Assembly: GCA_034420475.1 (NCBI GenBank)
Contig: DAOULH010000103.1
Coordinates: 1-64,000 of the forward strand
Source of the DNA: Bin87 sp034420475
Lineage (GTDB): Bacteria > Chloroflexota > Dehalococcoidia > Lucifugimonadales > UBA3495
Length of the DNA stretch: 64,000 nt
Direction: 5' to 3'
Part shown: positions 16,768 to 25,438 of the stretch, piece after piece
How the letters are laid out: every line of letters starts with the position of its first letter
How positions within the stretch are numbered: position 1 is the first letter of the stretch
The notes under the pieces: generated by a model
Told to the model about the DNA's origin: nothing
Seen by the model: only the letters and a program-made list of their open reading frames with translations
The model's database searches: none
Made by a program: the position numbers and the translations under genes

Positions 16768-17541
16768 ATGACCACAATTGCCCCTGAACTCAACCTGCCC
16801 CCGGATCACCCGCTGCGGCAGATCCTCGATACCATCGCCGCGCATCCTGAGGTGCGTGAGCCGGTGCTGCGCGTTCTGCTCACCGAGGACTTTCTGGCCC
16901 TGCCGGCGCGGATGGATGCGCTAACGGAGCAGGTACAGGGGCTGCGAGAAGAGTTTGACGGCTTCCGCGAGGAAACCCGCGAGCAATTCCGCGCCGTCCA
17001 CGAGCGCATCGACGAGACCAACCGCTCACTGGGCGAGCGCATCGACGAGACTAACCGGCAGCTGAGGGAAAATACCAGAGTTACCAGAAGATTGGAGGGC
17101 CACATGGGCCGATTGAGGGGCAGTTCCTACGAAGATGCGTGCCGCTACGAAATCGTGGGCGTTATGGACGGGTGGCTTGAAGACCCGGTGATCGCCGACC
17201 GTGAGCCCATCAATAAACGGCTCAGGGACGCTCGCCACGCTGGCCGGATTACCCGTAACGAATACCTGGACGGTCTGCGCCCTGACATCATCGCCCGGGC
17301 CGGCGACGATGAAAACCATACCGGACTGCTCGCCGTCGCCGAAGCGTCCGTCACCTGCAACCGGCGAGACCTGGAAACTGCCGCCCGCCGGGCCGAACTG
17401 ATTGCCCGTGTTGCCGGCGTCACAACCGGAGCCTTCGTCGTTACCAACCACCAATGGCCTGATGCGCTGAACCGGGCAGCCCAGGATCTGGGCGTAACCC
17501 TCATCCTGCATGAAGTCCCCGAGTTCATAGAAACCTGGTGA
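16768..17541 (+). CDS. Coiled-coil protein with C-terminal nuclease-like domain (second copy of the type)
   Basis: A 257-residue protein built like the one at 7255-8037: coiled coil at about residues 45-115 (ERIDETNRSLGERIDETNRQ), then a domain with RPDIIARAG and LAVAEASVTCNRRDLETAAR, matching the Asp...E-x-S pattern of the other gene. The N-terminal 40 residues (HPLRQILDTIAAHPEVREPV) are not shared. It has no HEPN partner next to it. A restriction-fold nuclease is likely but not proven. Confidence 0.62.
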   Translation: MTTIAPELNLPPDHPLRQILDTIAAHPEVREPVLRVLLTEDFLALPARMDALTEQVQGLREEFDGFREETREQFRAVHERIDETNRSLGERIDETNRQLRENTRVTRRLEGHMGRLRGSSYEDACRYEIVGVMDGWLEDPVIADREPINKRLRDARHAGRITRNEYLDGLRPDIIARAGDDENHTGLLAVAEASVTCNRRDLETAARRAELIARVAGVTTGAFVVTNHQWPDALNRAAQDLGVTLILHEVPEFIETW

Positions 17542-17567
17542 CGAGTCCCTATCCCGCTCCTGTCGCT

Positions 17568-18083
17568 TCAGCGCGGGGCGCTCCAGTCTCCCATGGCCCG
17601 GTCACGGCGATACACTATGGCAATCCAGGACAGCAAAACCAGGCCGAAGAATATGCTGTGCTCCAACAGCTCGGCCCGGTCCCCCACAATCACGTCAAAG
17701 AGAGCAAAGGCGACGAAAGTCAGGGCGCTCATGAACAGTCCCAGCAAAATTGCGTTCCAGTTTCGATGGTATTGCCTCGCTCCCCTCGCTCCGCCGTACA
17801 CGTAATACAGTCCCGTCGCGAGAAAGAGCATGCCGATAAGCAATTCCCACGCTCCTGCGAAGTAGATCACCCCGCTGACAAACTCCTCCGGCAGGTCAGC
17901 CTTGTCGAAGTACCCGCCAAATTGTTCCGAGCGATCCCTGCCGTGCCAGCGAAAAACCATCAAGTTCATCCCGTTGACAAACTTGTCCAGTCCATTGCTA
18001 ATCCAAAAGACAAACCAGTACAGAATGACAATTCCCTCAATGGATGCCAGTCTGCTCAATGCCTTGCCCGTCAGGAAATTCAC
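17568..18083 (-). CDS. Uncharacterised four-helix membrane protein
   Basis: A 171-residue protein with four hydrophobic segments: around IVILYWFVFWIS, FAGAWELLIGMLFLATGLYY, AILLGLFMSALTFVAFALF and SIFFGLVLLSWIAIVY. No conserved family is recognised with confidence, though the layout resembles small DoxX-like integral membrane proteins. The start is a GTG with AGAGGT upstream. It is convergent with 16768-17541. Confidence 0.68.
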   Translation of the reverse strand: MNFLTGKALSRLASIEGIVILYWFVFWISNGLDKFVNGMNLMVFRWHGRDRSEQFGGYFDKADLPEEFVSGVIYFAGAWELLIGMLFLATGLYYVYGGARGARQYHRNWNAILLGLFMSALTFVAFALFDVIVGDRAELLEHSIFFGLVLLSWIAIVYRRDRAMGDWSAPR

Positions 18084-18144
18084 CTTTACCTCTCTGAGAT
18101 AGCTTCTGAGTGCGGGCCGGCATTATCTCCGCCGGCCCTCCGGT

Positions 18145-19233
18145 TTATTCCCCCGTTAGATCGCTCACCCGCGGCGCCACCTCCTCGGCGATCAAGCGCA
18201 GGCAGTCCATCTCCCACTGGCGGTCGTCCGGGTCCTGGGTGATGCACAGCATGTGGCCGAAACCGCCCACCTCGTCATACAGCGCCCGGATCCGTTGGGC
18301 GCACTCGTCAGGGTCGCCCACGATCCAGATGTTGTCCATCATGTAATCGACGGTCAGGTCGTCGTCGCTCATGTTGGGATCGATCTTGGTGGCCTGAATC
18401 AGCCCTGAGCCCAAGCGGTTCGGCAACTGGTGTTGTAGGTAGTTGCGTCCCAGCACCGCGTAGGCCCGTTCGCGCGCTTCCTCACTGGTCTCACCGACGA
18501 ACACATCCCGCCCGATGCGCCAGTCCGCACGGCGCGCCTCCCGGCCGGCCTCGGCGGCGGCGTCCTCCACCGTCGTCCAGTGGTCCGCCAGATACTTGGG
18601 AGCCAGATTGCTGCTGCTCATGGGGATGTAGCCCTCGCGCCCGGCCACCCGGATGCTGCTGCTCCCGATGGACGTGGCGGCCACGCCGATGGGCGGGTGC
18701 GGCTGCTGCAGCGGCTTCATGTGCAGCCCGCGCTCCAGAACCGGGTCAAGCTCCGGCGCCTCGATGTCAAAGAACTCGCCGTGATAGGAGAACTGCCCCT
18801 CCGACGCCCACAGGCTCAGCACCACGTCCAGCACCTCGGCGGCCCGACGCCGCACGTCGTCGCCCTGGCTCGGGTCCATGCCGAACAGTTGCAGGTCGGT
18901 GGGGATGGCACGGTGTCCGATGCCCCAATACAGCCGGCCCCGCGTCAGGTGGTCCAGCATGGCGATGCGGTGCGCCAGCTCGATGGGATTGTGGATGGGC
19001 AGCAGCGTCACCCCCGTGGCCAGCCGGATGTTCTCCGTCAGCGCCGACGCCTTGGCGATCAGCAGGTCAGGGAACGGCGCGTTCTCCCAGCGCTCGGTAA
19101 GGTGCTCGCCGATCCACGCCTCGTGGAACCCCAGCCGGTCCGCCTCCTGCAAGAGGTCAAGGTCCCGGTCGTAAGAATCGGCGTAGGAACGGTGCGGCGG
19201 ATGCAGCGGCATCATGAACAGGCCGAATTGCAT
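18145..19233 (-). CDS. LLM-class flavin-dependent oxidoreductase (limonene monooxygenase-like)
   Basis: A 362-residue luciferase-like monooxygenase. Signatures: ADRLGFHEAWIGEHLTERW, LTENIRLATGVTLLPIHNP and HRIAMLDHLTRGRLYWGIG. The WGIG version with a long middle region resembles the group annotated as limonene 1,2-monooxygenase. AAGGAG stands before the ATG. It lies alone between the membrane-protein gene and the ATPase/nuclease operon. Confidence 0.88.
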   Translation of the reverse strand: MQFGLFMMPLHPPHRSYADSYDRDLDLLQEADRLGFHEAWIGEHLTERWENAPFPDLLIAKASALTENIRLATGVTLLPIHNPIELAHRIAMLDHLTRGRLYWGIGHRAIPTDLQLFGMDPSQGDDVRRRAAEVLDVVLSLWASEGQFSYHGEFFDIEAPELDPVLERGLHMKPLQQPHPPIGVAATSIGSSSIRVAGREGYIPMSSSNLAPKYLADHWTTVEDAAAEAGREARRADWRIGRDVFVGETSEEARERAYAVLGRNYLQHQLPNRLGSGLIQATKIDPNMSDDDLTVDYMMDNIWIVGDPDECAQRIRALYDEVGGFGHMLCITQDPDDRQWEMDCLRLIAEEVAPRVSDLTGE

Positions 19234-19300
19234 ATCTTGGCTCCTTGTCGCGATTGATAGCCGCCAGAATAACCCACACCGCCACCGGCGGCAACGCAGG

Positions 19301-19804
19301 CTATGGCAGACGGGTGACGGGGTAGTCGGGAAAGTTCCGGTTCCAAGCGTCGATGTTGAACACGCCGCAGCCGCTCACCATCGGTCTGGTCCAAGTCACC
19401 GAACTCGGCAACTGCAACGGCAGAATGCGCTCCAGAGCATTAGTCCGGCGCAGCATATCCCCGGGGCTTAAATCGTGCTGAGCAATCAGTACCAGATAGT
19501 AAATCGCTTTGTCCGCCCGGCCCGATGCCCATTCGTACAGAAACGAATCACGGTACTTGTACTTTAACTCTTCGTCACGCTGGCCCTCTTCAAAGCTTCT
19601 CAAAAACTCGGCGCGAGCTTGACGCGGTATATAGGGGGCATCTGGGTCTTTGAACTCGATGAACAAGTAGTGATCAGGAAATTCGAGGATGAAATCCACC
19701 GCTTTCATACAATGACTGAGCCCGTGGCCGTCATCGTCGAACTTGCGAGCGTTCACCGCGCCCTGAATGGAAATTTGTAGATTGCCCTCCGTAAGCGCGA
19801 TCAT
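19301..19804 (-). CDS. Small PD-(D/E)XK-type nuclease coupled to the ATPase
   Basis: A 167-residue protein with a putative restriction-fold core: AVDFILEF (Asp37) followed by LFIEFKD (Glu50-Phe-Lys52), the D...E-x-K arrangement. No other domain is visible. Its ATG overlaps the TGA of the ATPase gene (ATGA), so the two are translationally coupled. This two-gene layout, ATPase then small nuclease, resembles several anti-phage systems built on OLD-like ATPases. The function is inferred from motif and context. Confidence 0.72.
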   Translation of the reverse strand: MIALTEGNLQISIQGAVNARKFDDDGHGLSHCMKAVDFILEFPDHYLFIEFKDPDAPYIPRQARAEFLRSFEEGQRDEELKYKYRDSFLYEWASGRADKAIYYLVLIAQHDLSPGDMLRRTNALERILPLQLPSSVTWTRPMVSGCGVFNIDAWNRNFPDYPVTRLP

Positions 19805-20820
19805 CGCTTCAGTCCGCCCAGGCTCCGCTGGATCTGACGGTCGTAAAGGTCGTCAAAAGCCTCGTCAATCGCGTTAGGGTGGATATCCAAGTATCTCCCG
19901 GTGGTACGGCACGCGATCTCGCCATCGTCTTCCCGATACAGCGAATGGAACGCCACCGCGTCCTCTTCCGTCATCTGCAAGTCCAGCTCCTTCAGAATCA
20001 CGTAGTCGTGCGTCGCAAAGAAAACCTGCACCCCCGCACGCTGCAACTCCAGCAACACCTCGATCACGACCTTGAACATCTTGGGGTTCAGATTGGCCTC
20101 CGGCTCGTCCCAGAAGAGCACCGACCCATCCCGCAGCGTCCCATTCCGTATCAACAACCACAGCAAACCCAACTTGCGCCACCCCTCGGCCAGCAGTGTG
20201 AATTCCAGGTCCCCCTGCTCGTTGCTCAGAAAAAACTCCTCGCCCTTGACCGTCACCTTGCCCCCGATGACGCTCTCCAAGCTTTCGAGCATCTGGCGGT
20301 GACCATCGTCAACAGGTTCTCGCAGCGCAGGAAGGTAAGCCTGGTGCAGTATGTCCCGATAAACCTCTTCAAAGTGAACCTCCCGGGCCGCGTAGAGGGA
20401 CAAAAAGCCCGGGGCGTTGGCCAGCATCTCCTTTGGCGGGATATAGACGCTCGCGATTGGCGAGCCGGCCCAAGGGTCAACATCGCCGATCTTTACTGAA
20501 CCCACGAAATTCTCCGTGTTGGAAAACGTAGCGCTCAAGCTTCTTTCGCCGCTATGTACTTTCGCCGTCCCCTGCGTTTCTATCTGTGCTTGTTTGGTCA
20601 GTCGAGTGGAGCGGTGGCCTGAAGGAAGGAATACCCGAAGCAGCTTTTCCTCAAAGCTGCCACCCGTTTTGGAAACATCGCAGGCCGCATAGCAAACCTT
20701 CATCAGGTGCGTCTTCCCCGTCCCGTTCTCGCCAACGAAGGCGTTGATGCCGGGCGAAAACTCCGCCTCCAAATCCTCGAACGCGGTGAATCGCTCCAGT
20801 TTTACCCTAGTTAGCGTCAT
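19801..20820 (-). CDS. AAA-family ATPase of the OLD/AAA15-AAA21 type
   Basis: A 339-residue ABC/SMC-like ATPase. Walker A GENGTGKT is at 30-37, after RFTAFEDLEAEFSPGINAF; Walker B LFWDEPEANLNP is near 235-246; the switch histidine is in FFATHDY at about 271. No TOPRIM domain is present, so unlike full OLD proteins the nuclease function is likely supplied by the coupled gene 19301-19804. GAGG is just before the ATG, and a TTGACA-N17-TAGCAT promoter lies 35-63 bases upstream. Probable defence sensor/motor. Confidence 0.85.
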   Translation of the reverse strand: MTLTRVKLERFTAFEDLEAEFSPGINAFVGENGTGKTHLMKVCYAACDVSKTGGSFEEKLLRVFLPSGHRSTRLTKQAQIETQGTAKVHSGERSLSATFSNTENFVGSVKIGDVDPWAGSPIASVYIPPKEMLANAPGFLSLYAAREVHFEEVYRDILHQAYLPALREPVDDGHRQMLESLESVIGGKVTVKGEEFFLSNEQGDLEFTLLAEGWRKLGLLWLLIRNGTLRDGSVLFWDEPEANLNPKMFKVVIEVLLELQRAGVQVFFATHDYVILKELDLQMTEEDAVAFHSLYREDDGEIACRTTGRYLDIHPNAIDEAFDDLYDRQIQRSLGGLKR

Positions 20821-20854
20821 GATGCCTCACACAGCGAGTTGCTGGCGCACTTTG

Positions 20855-20883
20855 ATGCTAGACCGCCTGGCCGGCACTGTCAA
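20855..20883 (-). promoter_or_regulatory. Promoter of the ATPase/nuclease operon
   Basis: On the minus strand TTGACA (20883-20878) is followed after exactly 17 bases by TAGCAT (20860-20855), 35 bases before the ATPase start codon. It stands back to back with the -10 box of the HEPN gene. Confidence 0.6.
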
Positions 20884-20892
20884 ACCGGGTGC

Positions 20893-20898
20893 TATACT
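20893..20898 (+). promoter_or_regulatory. -10 box of the HEPN gene
   Basis: TATACT is 21 bases before the start codon, with no good -35 at the right distance. The resulting mRNA would have a very short leader holding the GGGAGG ribosome site. The box nearly abuts the opposite-facing TTGACA, so a single regulator could control both units. Confidence 0.45.
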
Positions 20899-20919
20899 CT
20901 CTTTTGGGAGGGAATCAGC

Positions 20920-21609
20920 ATGAGTTCGGATAGTATCGCTGAGGGGCTGAGCGCTGCAACGCTGGAATCGAAGTGGAAAATCAACCCCGATTCAGAGCAA
21001 CGGCAAAACCCGTTTAACCTCCGGATGCGCCGCGCCACCAGCTGGCTGGCACGAGCTGAGCAGGAACGGGATGACCCGGATGCTGCATTCATCTTCTACT
21101 GGATTGCCTTCAACGCGATCTACGCTGACGACAGCCCCGAAACGTACGACTTGAGGGAAGGCGAAAAATTCACGGATTATTTCTCCAGGATTGCCGATCT
21201 GGACACCAACTGGGGCGTCTTCAATGCCATTTGGAAAGAACACAACCAGTCAATCCGGGATCTGTTGGATAATCAATTCGTGTACAAGCCCTTTTGGATG
21301 GGCGCACGTGACTGGCAAACTCGCTTTGAGAACGACGCGAACCGGATAAAAGACGACATTACAAGCAAGCGAACCGACGCTGTACTAGGCCGGCTCTTCG
21401 AGCGCCTCTACGTGCTACGCAACCAGCTACTGCACGGAGGTGCAACTTGGCAGAGTTGGGTGAATCGTGATCAGGTAGAAGACGGCGCGGCTATAATGGC
21501 CTTCCTGGTTCCCCACTTCATCAACCTGATGCTGGACAACCCTAATACAGATTGGGGTCAGCCTCCATACTCACCGGAATGGGCTTGGCGACAGCTCGGG
21601 ATACAGTAG
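20920..21609 (+). CDS. HEPN-domain protein with R-x4-H motif
   Basis: A 229-residue helical protein. The motif RNQLLH (Arg167, His172) in RLYVLRNQLLHGGATW matches the R-x4-6-H active site of HEPN ribonucleases. The N-terminal segment AFIFYWIAFNAIYAD is typical of larger HEPN families. GGGAGG precedes the ATG. It is divergent from the ATPase/nuclease operon, which suggests a three-gene defence island with an RNase effector. That link is inference from position. Confidence 0.75.
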   Translation: MSSDSIAEGLSAATLESKWKINPDSEQRQNPFNLRMRRATSWLARAEQERDDPDAAFIFYWIAFNAIYADDSPETYDLREGEKFTDYFSRIADLDTNWGVFNAIWKEHNQSIRDLLDNQFVYKPFWMGARDWQTRFENDANRIKDDITSKRTDAVLGRLFERLYVLRNQLLHGGATWQSWVNRDQVEDGAAIMAFLVPHFINLMLDNPNTDWGQPPYSPEWAWRQLGIQ

Positions 21610-21634
21610 AACACCAAAGTAGAGTTTCACAACC

Positions 21635-22477
21635 ATGCCCCTTTTCAAACGCCGCACCGGCATCGCCGTCGTCGAAATGCACGGCGTCATTGGCGCCGCC
21701 ATCAAGGAACCCGACTACTCCCGCATCTTCGAGCGCGTGGCCAGCAACCGCAAGATCGGCGCCCTGGTGCTGGACATCGACTCCCCCGGCGGCTCCGCCA
21801 CCGCCAGCGACCTGCTCTACGAGAGCGTCCGCCGCGTCGCCCAGCGCAAGCCCGTCGTCGCCTACATTCGCGGCCTGGGCGCGTCGGGCGGATACTACAT
21901 CGCCTGCGGAGCCGGCACCATCATGGCCTCTCGCGCCGCTCTGGTGGGTTCCATCGGCGTGATCTACATGCGGCCCATCGTAGAACAGTTGCTCAGCAAG
22001 GTGGGCGTGGAGATCTCCATCTTCAAGGGCGGGCGCTTGAAAGACATGTCCGGTTTCTGGCGGCACCCCACCGATGAAGAGGCCGGCAAGTTCCAGGACC
22101 TGATTGCCCAGATGTATGCGCTGTTCGTGTCCGTCGTCGCCGACAGCCGCAGGATGACCCCCGAAGAAGCCATTGAACTCGCCACCGGCGAGCTTTACAC
22201 CGCCCTGTCCGCCCAGGATCGCCGGCTCATCGACCGCATGGGCAATTTCGACGACGCCGTGGCCGAGGCCATGCGACTCAGCGGCGCCCGCCGCCGGATC
22301 CGCAGGTTCCGACCCAAGCGTCCGTTCATGGAACGGCTGAGCCCCTTCCGCGGGTCCTCCGCGCAGTGGCGCGCCCTGTCCGGCCTGGCCGCCATGGCCG
22401 CCATGGCCGCCGGCGGCATCTACATGCTGGAACCCGGGTTCCTCGGTCACGCCCTGGGCGACGCCGGCGACGACTGA
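21635..22477 (+). CDS. S49 family (SppA-like) membrane-associated serine peptidase
   Basis: A 280-residue ClpP-fold peptidase. It shows LVLDIDSPGGSATASDLLYE, the catalytic serine in GLGASGGYYIACG, and VGSIGVIY. The lysine of the Ser-Lys dyad is probably in the FKGGRLKDMSGF region. It has no N-terminal signal or anchor; instead a hydrophobic stretch near the C-terminus (LAAMAAMAAGGIYML) could fix it to the membrane. It probably degrades signal peptides or membrane proteins. Confidence 0.85.
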   Translation: MPLFKRRTGIAVVEMHGVIGAAIKEPDYSRIFERVASNRKIGALVLDIDSPGGSATASDLLYESVRRVAQRKPVVAYIRGLGASGGYYIACGAGTIMASRAALVGSIGVIYMRPIVEQLLSKVGVEISIFKGGRLKDMSGFWRHPTDEEAGKFQDLIAQMYALFVSVVADSRRMTPEEAIELATGELYTALSAQDRRLIDRMGNFDDAVAEAMRLSGARRRIRRFRPKRPFMERLSPFRGSSAQWRALSGLAAMAAMAAGGIYMLEPGFLGHALGDAGDD

Positions 22478-22484
22478 CCCGCGC

Positions 22485-23309
22485 CTACCCCTCGGCCGCC
22501 TTGGCCTCTTGCCACAGCGCTTCCTTGTCGTCCAGCGGCAGCGCGGCAAAGTCCTGTTCCCGCTCCGACGCCAGCCGTTCCATGGCTTGGTAGCGACTGC
22601 GGAACTTGCCGTTGGCCTGTCGCAGTGCGTCCTCCGCGTGGATGCCCGACCACCGTGCCAGGTTCACCAGCGCGAACAGGACGTCGCCGAACTCATCGGC
22701 CCGCTCCTCCGGCGTCCCGGCCGCCCGGAACTCGCCGATCTCTTCCACCAACTTATCCAGAACCCCGTCCACCTCATCCCAGTCGAATCCGAAGCGCGCC
22801 GCCCGGTCCTGCATCAGCTGGGCGGCGGTCAGGGCCGGCAGCGCTGCCGGCACGCCGTCCATCGCCGACGGCTCTGGCTTGCCCGCTTCCCGCCTTTCTT
22901 CCGCCTTCAGCTGCTCCCAGTTGCGCTCCACCTGCCTTGCGTCCGACGCGCTGCCGTCGGCAAACACGTGGGGATGCCGCCGGATCAGCTTGCGATTGAT
23001 CGCCGCCAGCACGTCGGCGATGTCAAACTGACCCGCCTGCCGCGCAATATCGGCGTGAAACGCCACCTGCACCAGGATGTCGCCCAGCTCCTCGGCCAAC
23101 TCCAGCGGCTCGCCGGCGTCGATGGCCTCCAGCGTTTCGTAGCATTCTTCCAGCAGGTTGCGCTTCAGCGACTCGTGGGTCTGCTCGGCATCCCACGGGC
23201 AGCCGCCAGGGCCGCGCAGCCGGGCCACGACGTCAATCAGGGACTGGAACTCCCCCATGCGCTCTTCGGGTATCGGCGAATTTGTCGGAGACGTAACATC
23301 GTTCTGCAT
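22485..23309 (-). CDS. mazG: Nucleoside triphosphate pyrophosphohydrolase MazG
   Basis: A 274-residue protein with two MazG helical domains. The first holds GGCPWDAEQTHESLKRN and EECYETLEAID with the metal-binding Glu residues; the second starts at about residue 180 (VDGVLDKLVEEIGEFRAA). It hydrolyses NTPs to NMP and pyrophosphate, giving nucleotide-pool cleaning and possible ppGpp-level control. The start is uncertain: the ATG at 23309 has no clear ribosome site, and Met18 is an alternative. Confidence 0.93.
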   Translation of the reverse strand: MQNDVTSPTNSPIPEERMGEFQSLIDVVARLRGPGGCPWDAEQTHESLKRNLLEECYETLEAIDAGEPLELAEELGDILVQVAFHADIARQAGQFDIADVLAAINRKLIRRHPHVFADGSASDARQVERNWEQLKAEERREAGKPEPSAMDGVPAALPALTAAQLMQDRAARFGFDWDEVDGVLDKLVEEIGEFRAAGTPEERADEFGDVLFALVNLARWSGIHAEDALRQANGKFRSRYQAMERLASEREQDFAALPLDDKEALWQEAKAAEG

Positions 23310-23444
23310 AATGACGCCAGTATATCCCAGCCTCCAACGCCGCGCGTCGCCGCACGTTTGATAATCAAACCATCCTTCAGGTAACCTGTAACCGGTCGCA
23401 GCCTGTTAACCTGTTAGTCGGAAGCCCGCCACCGGAGCCTTGCC

Positions 23445-24041
23445 ATGGCAACGAAACCCATCGTCACCGGAACCCGCATGTCCATCACCGAGTTCCTCGA
23501 CCTTCCCGACACGGAAGAACGAAACAAAATGGAACTGGACGACGGAGAACTTTACATCATGCCCAGACCGCGATCCGCCCACCAGTTCATTGTACTGCGG
23601 TTGTGCCTGTACATCGCTAACTATATCGACAGTTTCGCGGAGCCGCCGGCTGCTGTCCATCTGGACCAGGTGACTATACTGTCCCGCGACCCCCGACACG
23701 TCTTGGTCCCTGATGTGGCGGTCATACTGACCGGACAGCCCGGTCAAATAGTGGGTGGATATTTTGAGGGCGTTCCCGACATCGCGGTGGAAGTCCTCTC
23801 TTCCGACCGCAACCGCGACCTTGTTCGCAAGCGTCAAATATATGCCGGCGTCGGCGTTTCCGAGTACTGGATCTTCGACCCTCGCAACGATACCGCCCTG
23901 CTGCTGGAACTCCGCGACGGCGACTATGTTTCCCGTGGCCTGCTGACCCCATCCGACACCCTGACCACAGCCCTGCTGCCCGGCCTGGCCATTCCCCTGG
24001 CCGACGTGTTCCACCATCGCCAGCGCCCCACCGATGCCTAA
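23445..24041 (+). CDS. Uma2-family putative endonuclease, first of a tandem pair
   Basis: A 198-residue Uma2-type restriction-fold protein. Conserved parts are LVPDVAVILT (Asp), GVPDIAVEVLSSDRN (Glu) and RKRQIYAGVGVSEYWIFDP (Lys and the YW block). GGAG precedes the ATG. The next gene is a close copy, with near-identical DNA starting before the ATG. Uma2 proteins are widespread and mostly uncharacterised; a link to mobile DNA or defence is only suspected. Confidence 0.85.
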   Translation: MATKPIVTGTRMSITEFLDLPDTEERNKMELDDGELYIMPRPRSAHQFIVLRLCLYIANYIDSFAEPPAAVHLDQVTILSRDPRHVLVPDVAVILTGQPGQIVGGYFEGVPDIAVEVLSSDRNRDLVRKRQIYAGVGVSEYWIFDPRNDTALLLELRDGDYVSRGLLTPSDTLTTALLPGLAIPLADVFHHRQRPTDA

Positions 24042-24087
24042 CCAACGCGGACACGGATCCCAAGAAGCCCACCACCGGAGCCTTGTC

Positions 24088-24684
24088 ATGGCAACGAAGC
24101 CCATCGTCACCGGAACCCGCATGTCCGTCGCCGAGTTCCTCGACCTTCCCGACACGGAAGAACGAAACAGAATGGAACTGGACGACGGAGAACTTTACAT
24201 CATGCCCAGACCGCGATCTGTCCACCAGTTCATCGCCTTTTGGCTTGGCTGGCATATTGCAAACTATATCAACAGTTTTAACGACCCCCCGGCCGCAGTC
24301 CATCTGGACCAGGTGACCATACTGTCCCGCGCCCCCCGACACGTCCTGGTCCCTGATTTGGCCATCATCTTGACGGGACAGCCCGGCCGGATAGTGGGCG
24401 GCTATTTTGAGGGCGTTCCCGACATCGCGGTGGAAGTCCTCTCTTCCGACCGCAACCGCGACCTCATCCGCAAACGGCAACTCTATGCCGAAGCCGGCGT
24501 TTCCGAGTACTGGATCTTCGACCCTCGCAACGATACCGCCCTGCTGCTGGAACTCCACGACGGTGACTATGTTTCCCGTGGCCTGCTAACCCCTTCCGAT
24601 ACCCTGACCACGCCCCTGCTGCCCGGCCTCGCCATTCCCCTGGCCGACATATTCCACCATCGCCAGCGCCCGGCCAATGACTGA
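24088..24684 (+). CDS. Uma2-family putative endonuclease, second of a tandem pair
   Basis: A 198-residue near copy of the preceding gene with all putative catalytic residues kept (LVPDLAIILT, VPDIAVEVLSSDRN, RKRQLYAEAGVSEYW). The main changes are in FIAFWLGWHIANYINSFNDP, where the first copy has a different helix. Its last eight bases overlap the start of the DUF1461 membrane-protein gene, which suggests coupling. Confidence 0.85.
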   Translation: MATKPIVTGTRMSVAEFLDLPDTEERNRMELDDGELYIMPRPRSVHQFIAFWLGWHIANYINSFNDPPAAVHLDQVTILSRAPRHVLVPDLAIILTGQPGRIVGGYFEGVPDIAVEVLSSDRNRDLIRKRQLYAEAGVSEYWIFDPRNDTALLLELHDGDYVSRGLLTPSDTLTTPLLPGLAIPLADIFHHRQRPAND

Positions 24685-25438
24685 CCTGAGGCCCGTCTCC
24701 ATCTCCCTGGCGGCCGCGCAAGCCCTCGCCGTTCCCGCCGTGCTCCTCTTCCTCGTCGCCGGCTCGGTGACCTGGGCGGTCAACGACCCGGGGCTCTACC
24801 GCAACGGCTTCCAGCGTTATCACACCGCCCAGCGGTCCGGCATCTCCGACCCGGACCTGGTAGCCATCGGCGCCGAGCTTCGCCGCTACTTCAATAGCTC
24901 GGTCGAACCCCTGGCGGTGCGCGCGCCCATCTACGGCGTCGAGCAGGAGGTGTTTAACCAGCGCGAAGTGGCCCACATGTACGACGTCAAGCGCCTGGTG
25001 CGCGGCACCTACTGGGTGGCCCTGGGATCGGCGCTGTGGATATTGCTCACGATAGCGTTCACCATCGCCGTCTCCCGAGAGGCACGGATCCCGGTATCAA
25101 CCCGCCTGGCAGTCTGGGGAGGCTCCGTAACTCTGATCGCGGTCTTCCTGGTCGGTCTGGCGGCGGTCGCCAGCTTCGAGCAGCTTTTCCTGCTCTTCCA
25201 CCGTCTCAGCTTCGCCAACGACCTGTGGATGCTGGACCCACGCACCGACTACCTGCTCATCCTCTTCCCCGCCGGTTTCTGGTTCGACGCCACCATGCGC
25301 GTGGCCCTTACCTCGGTGCTAGGAGCGGTGCTCCTCCTGTCCGCCGGCGTGGCGAGCCTCGGCTACCGCCATTGGAGCGCAAATCGGCGACGCGGTCCGG
25401 ATCCGCCGCCCGATCAACCGGCTGTCGTCTCAGAATGA
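24677..25438 (+). CDS. TIGR01906/DUF1461-type integral membrane protein
   Basis: A 253-residue protein with four to five hydrophobic helices (ALAVPAVLLFLVAGSVTWAV, YWVALGSALWILLTIAFTIA, VWGGSVTLIAVFLVGLAAVA, and one near the C-terminus). The pattern FHRLSFANDLWMLDPRTDYL before the last helix is typical of the DUF1461 family, found mainly in Gram-positives and Chloroflexota. The role is unknown. It ends nine bases inside the convergent exonuclease gene. Confidence 0.78.
   Translation: MTDLRPVSISLAAAQALAVPAVLLFLVAGSVTWAVNDPGLYRNGFQRYHTAQRSGISDPDLVAIGAELRRYFNSSVEPLAVRAPIYGVEQEVFNQREVAHMYDVKRLVRGTYWVALGSALWILLTIAFTIAVSREARIPVSTRLAVWGGSVTLIAVFLVGLAAVASFEQLFLLFHRLSFANDLWMLDPRTDYLLILFPAGFWFDATMRVALTSVLGAVLLLSAGVASLGYRHWSANRRRGPDPPPDQPAVVSE

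Larger units (their letters stand above)
23427..24684 (+). repeat. Direct tandem duplication carrying two Uma2 genes
   Basis: Two units of about 615 bp (23427-24041 and 24070-24684) match over almost their whole length, including the stretch CCACCGGAGCCTT before each ATG. They differ mostly in the middle of the gene, around codons 45-65, where substitutions cluster. This implies a fairly recent duplication followed by local divergence. Confidence 0.85.

Noticed and set aside
23427..24684. Assembly artefact for the tandem Uma2 copies
   Set aside because: The copies differ in a defined internal patch and in the spacer, which would not be expected from a simple duplicated read join.
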